Part shown: positions 25,741 to 33,686 of the stretch, piece after piece
How positions within the stretch are numbered: position 1 is the first letter of the stretch
Layout: each line of letters begins with the position of its first letter
DNA from: Planctomycetota bacterium
Lineage (GTDB): Bacteria > Planctomycetota > UBA8742 > UBA2392
DNA: 64,000 nucleotides
Direction of reading: 5' to 3'
NCBI GenBank assembly: GCA_003576915.1
Contig: QEVF01000001.1
Span: forward strand, 124,001-188,000
The notes under the pieces: generated by a model
Database searches by the model: none
Seen by the model: the letters and a program-made list of their open reading frames with translations, nothing else
Told to the model about the DNA's origin: nothing
Position numbers and translations under genes: made by a program

Positions 25741-27417
25741 CTATTGCTGGTCCACGGGCAGGCCCGAGGGCACCGTCGCCGGAATGTCCTGCAGTCGTTG
25801 CACGAATGCCGGATCCGTCAGGGCCTGGAGGAAGGCCACGAGATCAGCCTGCTCGCCCTGGCTGAGGTCGCCTGGCACCTGCAGAAACAGGGGAGAAAGA
25901 CTGGTCAGCACTCCGGCCACCGGCAGCAGCGTCGGCGCGAGATCCGCCGCCTGCAACATGTTCTGGCCGGTGTAGTTCTGCGAACTCTGCTGCTTGTTTC
26001 GGTAGTGGACCACGACTTCGTTGAGGGTCGAGAACGCCCCGTTGTGCATGTAGGGCGCGGTTGCGCCCACATTGCGCAGCGGCGGCACCCTGAACTGATA
26101 CCTGTTGGCCGCCTGTCCCGTCACGTTCTCAAAGCCGAAGTCCTCCCGGCCTGAGGGGCCGTTGCCCAGGCCGGGACCGAACTGGGGCACGCCCAGATTG
26201 TGTGTCGTGAAGTTGCTCAAAAGTGGACCGCTGTGGCAGCTGTCGCATTGCGCGCGGCCGAAAAACAGCAGCGCGCCGCGCTTCTGGGAGTCGGTCATGG
26301 CGGTGGCATCGCCGCGAAGGTAGCGGTCCCAGGCGGAGTTGATGTAGGTCTGGGAGCGCTCATACTGTGCAATGGCCCGGGCTAGGTTGTTTACCGTCAT
26401 GCCGACCTCGGGAGACCCCGCGGGAAACGCCGCATTGAAGCGCGTCACGTAGTCGGAGACGGCCTGGAGCCGGGTCAGCAGCGCCTGGCGGTAGGCATTG
26501 TTCGACAACCCGTCCAGGGCGTGGCCGCTGCCCCGCATTTCCGTCACGTTTACGAGGGGAAAGAGGGCCTGGGCTTCGTCCGGCGCCAGATTCATCTGGC
26601 CCTCAGGCGTATTCACGAAGTTGGGCGGAGGCGGAGGCGGCGAACCGGGTGGTGGCGGAGGAGGCAGGGGCCGTTCGATGCGCTTGTCCCAGAACATGGC
26701 CGGCTGTAGATGCGTGGCGAACACAGGCTGGGCATTTCGCGGCACGAAGACCTTCTGGGGATGGTTGCGGCCCGGACCCACGTTCCCCAGCGAGGCCGTT
26801 CCGACGCCATCGACGCCCACTGAAAGATTCAGCGAGTCGCCGAAATTCTCCGTGGGGTGGTGGCAGGTGGCGCAGGCAACGTCCTGCTTTCCGCTGAGTA
26901 TCTTGTCAAAGAACAACAGGCGGCCGAGTTCGACCTGGCTCTGGTTCAGCGCCGGAAGACTGGCGGTGCTCAGGCCGGTGATCTGTTTCTGTGCGATCAC
27001 GTTGCGGAGATTCTGTTCGATCTGCGGATTGCCCGCGGGAGCCGCGATGTTCACGATGAACTGGCGCGAAGTAACGGTGCTGGCATCACTCACTTCGACG
27101 GTGAAGGTGAACTGGCCGTTGGCGCTTGGCGTGCCGCTGAGTGTGGTCAGGCTCGTGGTAGAAGTCAGATCAACGCCCAAACCCGGCGGCAGGTTGCCGC
27201 TGACGTCCCAGGCATAGGGCGCCGTGCCGCCGGAGGCCTGAATGTCCACGGTGTAGGGAACATTCAGTGTTCCGCCCGGCAGGTTCACCGTCGCCAGTGA
27301 AAGGGCCGCCGGCGGCTGGCCTCCCTGCCCGCCGGAGGTGGCCGAGCCGGACGGCGGCTTGCAGCCGCCCAGGGCCAGGGCCGCCAAACACAGGAAAATC
27401 CAGGGTGCAATGCGCAT
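25741..27417 (-). CDS. Di-haem cytochrome c peroxidase/MauG-like lipoprotein with an Ig-like domain
   Basis: The 558-residue protein starts MRIAPWIFLCLAALALGGC, a lipoprotein signal with lipobox ALGGC. Residues about 30-135 are a putative Ig-like (cadherin-type) module, VPYTVDIQASGGTAPYAWDVSG. The peroxidase part has two c-type haem sites, CATCH near residue 182 and CDSCH near 390, plus the family segment YMHNGAFSTLNEVVVHYR near 485. CCP/MauG enzymes reduce peroxide or oxidise protein substrates in the periplasm. A Pro-rich insert (PLPPPPPPGSPPPPPPN) near 245-262 interrupts the first half. An earlier TTG in frame is rejected because it would place the signal peptide internally. Confidence 0.9.
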   Translation of the reverse strand: MRIAPWIFLCLAALALGGCKPPSGSATSGGQGGQPPAALSLATVNLPGGTLNVPYTVDIQASGGTAPYAWDVSGNLPPGLGVDLTSTTSLTTLSGTPSANGQFTFTVEVSDASTVTSRQFIVNIAAPAGNPQIEQNLRNVIAQKQITGLSTASLPALNQSQVELGRLLFFDKILSGKQDVACATCHHPTENFGDSLNLSVGVDGVGTASLGNVGPGRNHPQKVFVPRNAQPVFATHLQPAMFWDKRIERPLPPPPPPGSPPPPPPNFVNTPEGQMNLAPDEAQALFPLVNVTEMRGSGHALDGLSNNAYRQALLTRLQAVSDYVTRFNAAFPAGSPEVGMTVNNLARAIAQYERSQTYINSAWDRYLRGDATAMTDSQKRGALLFFGRAQCDSCHSGPLLSNFTTHNLGVPQFGPGLGNGPSGREDFGFENVTGQAANRYQFRVPPLRNVGATAPYMHNGAFSTLNEVVVHYRNKQQSSQNYTGQNMLQAADLAPTLLPVAGVLTSLSPLFLQVPGDLSQGEQADLVAFLQALTDPAFVQRLQDIPATVPSGLPVDQQ

Positions 27418-27531
27418 GAAGTTCTCGAGCAGGGCGCGGCGGGGTCCGCGCGGATTGCAGGGCTCGAACACTTCACGCTTCAAAGGTTGTCCGTTTCACG
27501 CGAAAAGTCGTACTGGGGCCGGACCCTCGCT

Positions 27532-28536
27532 TCAGCCGATCCACCGGGCATAGAGCGAGCGTGCCCGCCCTTCGTCGCTGGTACCATGCACCAAGCCTCG
27601 CCCGTCCGCAAACAACGTCAGTTCCAGGTCGCCATCTCTCAGTTGAAGGAGATACTCGTTCTCCAGATGGACCACCCCCGCGTCGCACAAGCGGGTCCGC
27701 TGGGCAGCGAAGTCAAAGGCGCCCTGCGGGCGAATCTGGACGCTGTGCCGGCCACATAGAACGGACGACCGCAACCCGCGGCGACCCTCAAGAAAGTCAA
27801 AGCGGCGCTGGGCACAAACGGGGCAATTGGGGCGAGGTTTGGACGCGTCAAGGCTGGTGCGCTCTCCACTCCAGAGGTCCACGCTGAACAAGCGACGAAA
27901 CAGGGCGCTTTGATTGCCGCTCAGAATCTTCAAGGCCACCACGCTGGACCACGCCACGGCCTGGAGCACGGCAGGCATGATCACTCCCACCGTCTCGCAG
28001 GTATCACCGCCCGATGGAGGCGGCTCTTCCAGCAGGCAGGCCAGGCAGGCGCTGCCGGGCAGCACGGGCATGCAGGCCGCGCGGCTGGAGACACAGGCCG
28101 CGTAGACCCAAGGCACCCGCCCCTTCACGCAGGCGTCGTTGACCAGAAACCGCGTGTCGAAATTGTCCGTGGCGTCGAGCACCAGGTCGTGGGCGCGCAC
28201 CAGCTCTTCGGCGTTGGCCGGGCCGAACTCGCCGACCCTCGCCTGAACACAACAGGCTGAGTTGATCGCCTGCAGGTGGCGCGCTGCAGCAACAGCCTTG
28301 GGCAGCGACTGGCGGACGTCAGACTCGGTGAACAGGCCCTGGCGCTGGAGATTGCTCTCCTCGACGATGTCACGGTCGATGAGCAGAAGGGAGCCCACGC
28401 CTGCACGGGCACAGAACTCAGCCAGATGGCTGCCCAGAGCCCCGCACCCCACAAGGAGAACCCGCGCGGCGGCAAGCTTTGCCTGCCCTCCGGGGCCGAT
28501 GGGCGCGAACAGTTCCTGTCGGGAATAGCGCGACAT
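27532..28536 (-). CDS. ThiF/MoeB/HesA-family adenylyltransferase
   Basis: This 334-residue E1-like enzyme starts MSRYSRQELFAPIGPGGQ, the typical family opening. It has the nucleotide-binding VLLVGCGALGSHLAE near residue 27, the Asp of LIDRDIVEESNLQRQ near 52, DATDNFDTRFLVND near 122, and GDTCETVGV near 178, which holds the usual catalytic Cys. Zinc-type cysteines appear as CLAC near 163 and CPVC near 240. Such enzymes adenylate the C-terminus of a ThiS/MoaD-like sulphur carrier for thiamin, molybdopterin or another cofactor. No partner gene lies adjacent, so I do not assign thiF or moeB. The C-terminal 90 residues beyond the second CxxC pair are not a rhodanese. Confidence 0.88.
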   Translation of the reverse strand: MSRYSRQELFAPIGPGGQAKLAAARVLLVGCGALGSHLAEFCARAGVGSLLLIDRDIVEESNLQRQGLFTESDVRQSLPKAVAAARHLQAINSACCVQARVGEFGPANAEELVRAHDLVLDATDNFDTRFLVNDACVKGRVPWVYAACVSSRAACMPVLPGSACLACLLEEPPPSGGDTCETVGVIMPAVLQAVAWSSVVALKILSGNQSALFRRLFSVDLWSGERTSLDASKPRPNCPVCAQRRFDFLEGRRGLRSSVLCGRHSVQIRPQGAFDFAAQRTRLCDAGVVHLENEYLLQLRDGDLELTLFADGRGLVHGTSDEGRARSLYARWIG

Positions 28537-28595
28537 GGGGGCATTATGCCGCCCAAGTGTGGCAGCGACAGCGGATTAGCGGGTGTGAGCTGCTG

Positions 28596-28604
28596 TGATA
28601 TACT
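28596..28604 (+). promoter_or_regulatory. Extended -10 promoter (TGnTATACT) for the exported beta-propeller gene
   Basis: TG at 28596-28597, one base, then TATACT at 28599-28604 form a textbook extended -10. The expected start of transcription is near 28611, giving a leader of about 35 bases with GGAGAGG before ATG 28646. The -35 is weak (TTAGCG), as is usual for extended -10 promoters. Confidence 0.55.
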
Positions 28605-28645
28605 TCGGGCTTCGGGCCGGGACAGCGAACATCGGAGAGGCAAAC

Positions 28646-30058
28646 ATGCAGCGAACCGCATTGGTTCTTGGGGCAATCGTGCTGGCGCTGGCGGCAATGG
28701 CATCGGGCCAGGGGCACCAAGCTCAGGAGACGGAGTCCAAACAGAACACCAAGGGCGTCAAGGTCAACAAGATCGGACGCATCGCCGATGGCCACCTGAT
28801 CATCGTTCACACTGCGGGGGGAGTGGCTTCCCTGGACGTCTATGACCCCGTGGCCAAGAAGGAAATTGCCAACCTGGCCAAGTTTCCCCAGGGTGTAGGG
28901 GTGGACCATGTGGCCATTTCGCCTGACCGCAAGCGAGTTGCCTTCGCCTCACAGCTCAACAACCTGATGTCTCTTATCTCCTGGAACATCTTCGTCATTG
29001 AGTGCGAGACCGGAGTCTTGAACCAGTTGACGCCCGACGAGGCGACCAACGAAGGACTGGCCCGGCCCCGCACGGGCACCGGACGCGCCATCATCAAGGG
29101 AAAACTGGTGTGGTTCGACGCAGAGCGCGGCGGCAAGAGCAGCCAGTTCATTCACGGCAACGTGCGTATCGACGGCATTGAGGAACTGGCCATCCTCAAG
29201 AGCGACGGCACTTTCGTCATCGAGAACGTCCCGGCCAGCGAACCTTTCTCAAGCTACCTGGTATATGCGCGGGCCATGCTGCCGCGCACCAGCAAGCAGG
29301 AGATGACCACGGCCCAGGGCTCCCTCGCCGTCACGGTCAAGCCGGGAGAAACCAAGGACATCGGCGAGATCAGCGTATCTCCCCCGCGCGTGGATCTGGC
29401 CTTTGGCTATCCCACCTGGCACAAGGAGGGTCTGTTCATTTCCGGCATTTCCAGTGGCTACTGCGCCTATGCCGGTTATCCCAAACTCAAGCGCAATGGC
29501 TGGGAGAAGAGTTTCCTCGACTGGACCTTCATCGAGCCCTGCGGAGTGATGGCCAGCCCCGACGGCAAGTACATCGCCGGCGCTGACAAATGGTCCAATA
29601 ACAGTGTGGAGGACTACAAGTCCGCTCGCAGCATCCTGTTCTTTGACTCCAAGACAGGCAAGCCCGTCAAGCGTGTGGATCTGGGCGACCCCGGCACGCT
29701 CTGGATTTCGAGTAACAACCATGGCGCCTGGCTGCCGGATTCAAGCGCCGTGCTTGTACCGGGCTGGTACAGCAACTACTCAGGCGAGGAGAGCATCACC
29801 ATGGCCCCCTGCCTCTACGGGGCCACTCCCTCGGGCGAGGGGATGCTGGTCAAGGTATTCAAGGAGGCGGCCGGCAAGGGGAACATCACCTGCGTGAGCC
29901 CCGATGCCACGGGCAAGATCATCTACATGCTCTTCGCCCACAATCTGGAGAACGGCGGGACGTCGAACGACCTCTGGGCCTGGAACCGTGAAACCGACGA
30001 GACCGCCCAGCTCACGCAGGCGGGAGACATTCTCAGCTTCGCCGGCTATGGCCGCTGA
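28646..30058 (+). CDS. Exported beta-propeller (TolB/PD40-like) protein with an inserted regulatory-like module
   Basis: The 470-residue protein starts MQRTALVLGAIVLALAAMASG, a signal peptide, at ATG 28646 with GGAGAGG upstream. Propeller-type repeats include VDHVAISPDRKRVAFAS near residue 90, CGVMASPDGKYIAGADK near 300 and ITCVSPDATGKIIYMLF near 412, each with the Ser/Ala-Pro-Asp turn typical of TolB/WD40-like blades. Between about 155 and 245 an inserted beta module (GNVRIDGIEELAILKSDGTFVIENVP) resembles carboxypeptidase-regulatory-like domains. A periplasmic binding or scaffold role is likely. It converges with the phosphatidyltransferase gene. Confidence 0.75.
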   Translation: MQRTALVLGAIVLALAAMASGQGHQAQETESKQNTKGVKVNKIGRIADGHLIIVHTAGGVASLDVYDPVAKKEIANLAKFPQGVGVDHVAISPDRKRVAFASQLNNLMSLISWNIFVIECETGVLNQLTPDEATNEGLARPRTGTGRAIIKGKLVWFDAERGGKSSQFIHGNVRIDGIEELAILKSDGTFVIENVPASEPFSSYLVYARAMLPRTSKQEMTTAQGSLAVTVKPGETKDIGEISVSPPRVDLAFGYPTWHKEGLFISGISSGYCAYAGYPKLKRNGWEKSFLDWTFIEPCGVMASPDGKYIAGADKWSNNSVEDYKSARSILFFDSKTGKPVKRVDLGDPGTLWISSNNHGAWLPDSSAVLVPGWYSNYSGEESITMAPCLYGATPSGEGMLVKVFKEAAGKGNITCVSPDATGKIIYMLFAHNLENGGTSNDLWAWNRETDETAQLTQAGDILSFAGYGR

Positions 30059-30091
30059 CGCCGCGGCTGCGCAATCAGGCCCGGGGCCCTT

Positions 30092-30613
30092 TCATGCCCG
30101 CCGGGCCTTTGCCACAGCGCGGAAGTAGGGCGCGATGGATCCGACGCTGAAAACCGCCGCCACTGCAAACATCAGAAAGTTGATCCAGCGTCCAGCCGGC
30201 AGGAACTGCGGAAACCGGAACGAAATGGCCTCGCTGATGCACACGCCGATAAGCACCACCGCCTGGGAGACAAGTTTCAGCTTGCCCCAGAACACCGCGG
30301 CCAGCACAACCCCGAACCTTGCGGCGGTGGGACGCAGATAGACATGCTGCACCAGTTCCCGCGCCAGGAACGGCACGGCCAGCCAAAGCGGGATGTACCC
30401 CGCAAGGCCGAGTGCCACGATGACCACCAGAAAGAACACGGCGTCGGCCAGTGGATCAAAGATCTTGCCCAAGTCGCTGACATTGCCTTCCCGGCGTGCG
30501 TAGTAGCCGTCCAGAAAGTCCGTGATCATGGCAAAGCCTGCAGTCCAACCCGCGGCCCACACTCCCCATTCGCTGCGGGTCACCAGAAATGCCCCCACCA
30601 CCGGCGCCAGCAC
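30092..30613 (-). CDS. CDP-alcohol phosphatidyltransferase (PgsA-like); N-terminus uncertain
   Basis: The family signature D-G-x2-A-R-x8-G-x3-D-x3-D is present as DGYYARREGNVSDLGKIFDPLAD, in a protein of four to six membrane helices. These enzymes transfer a phosphatidyl group from CDP-diacylglycerol to an alcohol; short proteins of this type are usually phosphatidylglycerophosphate synthases. The first ATG/GTG/TTG in frame is GTG 30613. However, the frame continues upstream without a stop through FWTLANFFTFLRF, the N-terminal helix expected in the family, to a CTG at 30658 preceded by GGGGAG. One inserted base would join that segment to ATG 30678. It is last in the sigma-led operon. Confidence 0.85.
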   Translation of the reverse strand: MLAPVVGAFLVTRSEWGVWAAGWTAGFAMITDFLDGYYARREGNVSDLGKIFDPLADAVFFLVVIVALGLAGYIPLWLAVPFLARELVQHVYLRPTAARFGVVLAAVFWGKLKLVSQAVVLIGVCISEAISFRFPQFLPAGRWINFLMFAVAAVFSVGSIAPYFRAVAKARRA

Positions 30614-30707
30614 GAAGCGCAGAAACGTGAAGAAATTGGCCAGCGTCCAGAATCTCAGGGCCCTACTCCCCGTCGCATGAACTCAGGCCAGCCGGCAATG
30701 GCAGCGC

Positions 30708-31016
30708 TCAAGGTGCCGTCGCCGGGCTTGACTCGAGTATCCACACCTTGCCGTCGCCCTGGCGACCCGTGCGCGCGGCGGTCAAGAGCGCGTCCAGAGC
30801 GCACTTCAGGTTCTCGCGCATTACCGCAAATTCAATGCGCACCTTGGGCAGGAAGGCCACCGCAAAGCGGTCCTCCTTGTAATCGGTCAAGTGGTCCTTC
30901 TGCCGGCCGTAGCCGCGGGCCTCGCAGATGTACACGTCAGGCACGCCGGCGGCGCGCAGTGCCTGGATGCAGGCCTGGGCCTTGAAGGGACGAATGACGG
31001 CCACGACAAGCTTCAT
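30708..31016 (-). CDS. PII-like nitrogen-regulatory protein, atypical
   Basis: This 102-residue protein aligns with GlnB from MKLVVAVIRPFKAQACIQAL through the T-loop GYGRQKDHLTDY...FAVAFLPKVRIEF to the B-loop TGRQGDGKVWI. PII proteins bind ATP/ADP and 2-oxoglutarate and control nitrogen metabolism through the T-loop. Two differences stand out. The residue matching the uridylylated Tyr51 is Phe, and the C-terminal RIRTGE segment that completes the nucleotide site is replaced by a short ESSPATAP tail. It is therefore probably not controlled by GlnD. The operon context (acyltransferase before, phosphatidyltransferase after) suggests a lipid-linked target. Confidence 0.85.
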   Translation of the reverse strand: MKLVVAVIRPFKAQACIQALRAAGVPDVYICEARGYGRQKDHLTDYKEDRFAVAFLPKVRIEFAVMRENLKCALDALLTAARTGRQGDGKVWILESSPATAP

Positions 31017-31067
31017 GGGTGCAGCATAGCGCGCCAGAACCTGACGTCACGGGCCTACCGGCGGAGT

Positions 31068-33569
31068 CTAATCTGAGGCCTTCAGCAGCCACGCGCGGAT
31101 TTCCTCACGGACCTCTTCGTAATGAGGGTCGCGGCTAAGGGCCTCTTCGAACCTCTTTCTGGCCTCAGCCGGCTTCCTTTCCAGCAGCGCGAGACGGCCC
31201 TGGAAATAGGAGGTTTCAAAGGCCGTTGCGTTCATGTTCTCCATCGACTTCACGATGGGCTTCAGCTTGGCGACATCTTCATCCTTCAGGGCTTCGCGAG
31301 CAGCCTTGAGCTGCTTCCGGAACTCAATGACGTCCAGGATCTTGTAGTAGTACTCCATGTCGCGCGGCATGTTTTCTTCGTCATGGTAGACCATGCGAAG
31401 GGCGCCCTGCGGCTTGGCGTCGAGCATACGCAGGACATCCACGCGTATGTAGCTGCCGACGGTGTTGGGCCCGCTGGATACCCACATCACGCCCGCCGTC
31501 ACGTCCATGACCACGCTGTGGGTGCAGATGAACGCATCAATGGCGTTGCGGTTGCCCAGACCGATGTCCTTGCCGCCCTTGCCCTTGCGGTCGCGTAGGA
31601 TGCCCAGGCAGGTTCCCGTCTGGAACTTGCCATAACTTTCATCGACAAGTTCTTTGAGGCGACCATGGCGGTAGAGTGTGGTGGCGTGCGCCATATGATC
31701 AGCGTTGGCCTGGTCGTCGCGGTAGTCGGCGTGTTCGAAGTGGTTGGCGTGAAGAATGACTCCCTCTCGGGAAGCTTCTCGCACGGCACAGCGGCCAGGC
31801 GACTTCTCAACCACGACAGCCCGCTTCTCGCGCGCGCAGGCCACGAGATAGCTGTCGCTCACAAACACCGGAGTGTCGCGGATGATCTTGACGGCCTGCT
31901 CGATGCTCTCAGCCTCGTTCAGCACGCGCTTGACCAGCAGCGAAACCGGCGTTCCGATTTGGCCAAAGCGCCCGCTGTCCTCGGTGCGGGCCGCGTTCAG
32001 GCTTACGGCAATGCCTCTCGCGTTCATGCCCGTTACTGCGCCCGCCATGCCGCTCCAGGCCACGTGCACATAGGGAATGCCCTTTTCCGGCCAGACATAA
32101 AAGATCACCTTGCTGCGATCGAAGACCTCTCCGGCTTCCCAGTCAAAGTTGCGCGCGAGCAGCAGCCCGCCGTCCTGGGTGGCCGGACCCCAGACCGCAA
32201 AGCCCGTGCAGCCCACAAGGTCGCGTTTGACCACGAGGGGACTGTCAATCAGCATGTGGCTGATGTCGTGCGCGGCATGATAGTTCAGCACACGGTGATA
32301 TAGCGGCACGTCATCCGGGTGATGGTCCACGCTGCCTTCCACGAGCCCTAGAATCTCGAGCTTCTCTTCTTCAGTAACATAGTCGGGCAGGCGGCGATTG
32401 TTGACGCCGATGCCCTGCTTGAGCAGCCAACGAACCGGGCCCTTGGGCCACGGCAGGAATTCGTCCACCGTCTTGAGCAGATGATCCTCCTGCTCCTTCA
32501 ACTGCTCGGGCGTGAACCTGGCACTGGCGTAGCCGCGCTCCCAGCTGTTGCCCGAAAGCGCCACTTCCGTGACGCCCCCGCGCACGCGTGACCAGTTGTC
32601 GCCCAGGGTCTTGGCATCGCCGAAGCGGCCCACGGACTTCTCGGCCAGGGCGCGCGACCCCGAGTAGCCAGGGGGCGCGGCAATGCAGGCCGATTGGACG
32701 TAAACCGCCACTCCAATCAGCGCGGCCACCGACAGTGCGGCGAGTCCCAGGGCTGCGCGTGTCACCAGCCCGTTGGGCATGGCCAGGTGGCGGGAGGACT
32801 GGCGCAATTCATCGAGCGCGGCGGCCATTTTGGCACGCACGTCGCCGCGCAGCCGCTCCGCCCCGCCCTCGCCCTTGTAGGGGGCGGTTTCTATGGCATC
32901 AAGCACGCGCAATATCACTCGGGGTGGGCGCATGCCGAGGTCGCCTTTCTGAAGCGCGGCACCCGTCCCCTCGATCACCACGGGAACGACCGGCTTGCCG
33001 GAGTCGATGGCAAGCTGGAACAGGCCTCCGCGCAGGGGCGCGATGGCGCCGCGGCGCGAACGGCGTCCTTCCGGAAAAGCCAAAATGCTGGTGCCCTGAT
33101 CAAGCAACTCGCGCGCCTGGGCCAGGCCGGAGTCGCCCGTCGATGCCTCCAGGTGTTTGCCGAGTTTGAACAACTCGCCCATGAGGGGCAGCTTGAACAT
33201 CCAGCGCGGCGCGATCCAGCGCGCGTTGGCGCCCAGGGCAAGGGCCGCAAGGAGGTCCAGTCGGCTCTGGTGGTTGCAGATCAGTACCGCGGCCCCGGAC
33301 GGCAACCGACCGATTCTCCGCAGGCTGCCAAAGGGATAGAGCCTGAAGAACCAGCGGGCGATCTGCCGCTGCACGGCGGCAAAGACACTGCCGCGCTGTT
33401 TGGCCGCAAAGCGGTCGGCCAGGTGCATGGGCACCTCAAACACGAACATCACCAGCAGCAACTGGCAAGCCAGCAGGGCGTATGCTGAAAACGCGCGCGG
33501 CACACCCAGCCAGCCGCCACCTCGGGGCGGGTAGGGATGGGGGCGTGATGTTTCGGGCTTCTGGGTCAT
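31068..33569 (-). CDS. PlsC acyltransferase fused to a C45-type (acyl-CoA:6-APA acyltransferase-like) hydrolase
   Basis: In 833 residues there are two enzymes. Residues about 25-245 form a lysophospholipid acyltransferase: NHQSRLD near 95-101 (the NHx4D motif), FPEGRRSRRG near 170 and VVPVVIEGTG near 198, with a membrane helix near 27-48. A second membrane helix lies near 280-302. Residues about 335-730 match the C45 N-terminal-nucleophile family: GCTGFAVWG near 452 (Gly before the Cys that becomes N-terminal on self-cleavage) and LLLARNFDWEAG. C45 enzymes make or break amide bonds to acyl groups. The last 60 residues include a TPR-like helix pair. The fusion suggests acyl exchange between phospholipid and amide-linked lipid (inference). 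Confidence 0.85.
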   Translation of the reverse strand: MTQKPETSRPHPYPPRGGGWLGVPRAFSAYALLACQLLLVMFVFEVPMHLADRFAAKQRGSVFAAVQRQIARWFFRLYPFGSLRRIGRLPSGAAVLICNHQSRLDLLAALALGANARWIAPRWMFKLPLMGELFKLGKHLEASTGDSGLAQARELLDQGTSILAFPEGRRSRRGAIAPLRGGLFQLAIDSGKPVVPVVIEGTGAALQKGDLGMRPPRVILRVLDAIETAPYKGEGGAERLRGDVRAKMAAALDELRQSSRHLAMPNGLVTRAALGLAALSVAALIGVAVYVQSACIAAPPGYSGSRALAEKSVGRFGDAKTLGDNWSRVRGGVTEVALSGNSWERGYASARFTPEQLKEQEDHLLKTVDEFLPWPKGPVRWLLKQGIGVNNRRLPDYVTEEEKLEILGLVEGSVDHHPDDVPLYHRVLNYHAAHDISHMLIDSPLVVKRDLVGCTGFAVWGPATQDGGLLLARNFDWEAGEVFDRSKVIFYVWPEKGIPYVHVAWSGMAGAVTGMNARGIAVSLNAARTEDSGRFGQIGTPVSLLVKRVLNEAESIEQAVKIIRDTPVFVSDSYLVACAREKRAVVVEKSPGRCAVREASREGVILHANHFEHADYRDDQANADHMAHATTLYRHGRLKELVDESYGKFQTGTCLGILRDRKGKGGKDIGLGNRNAIDAFICTHSVVMDVTAGVMWVSSGPNTVGSYIRVDVLRMLDAKPQGALRMVYHDEENMPRDMEYYYKILDVIEFRKQLKAAREALKDEDVAKLKPIVKSMENMNATAFETSYFQGRLALLERKPAEARKRFEEALSRDPHYEEVREEIRAWLLKASD

Positions 33570-33686
33570 GGGCCGGCAAAGGGGTCGGGTGTCGGGATGC
33601 AGAACTCCTTGTGGCGCACCAAGATAGGGGCCGTTTCGGGTTTTGCATTTTGATTCTGGAAATGGCCCGGCGGCCTGCTGCCACCG

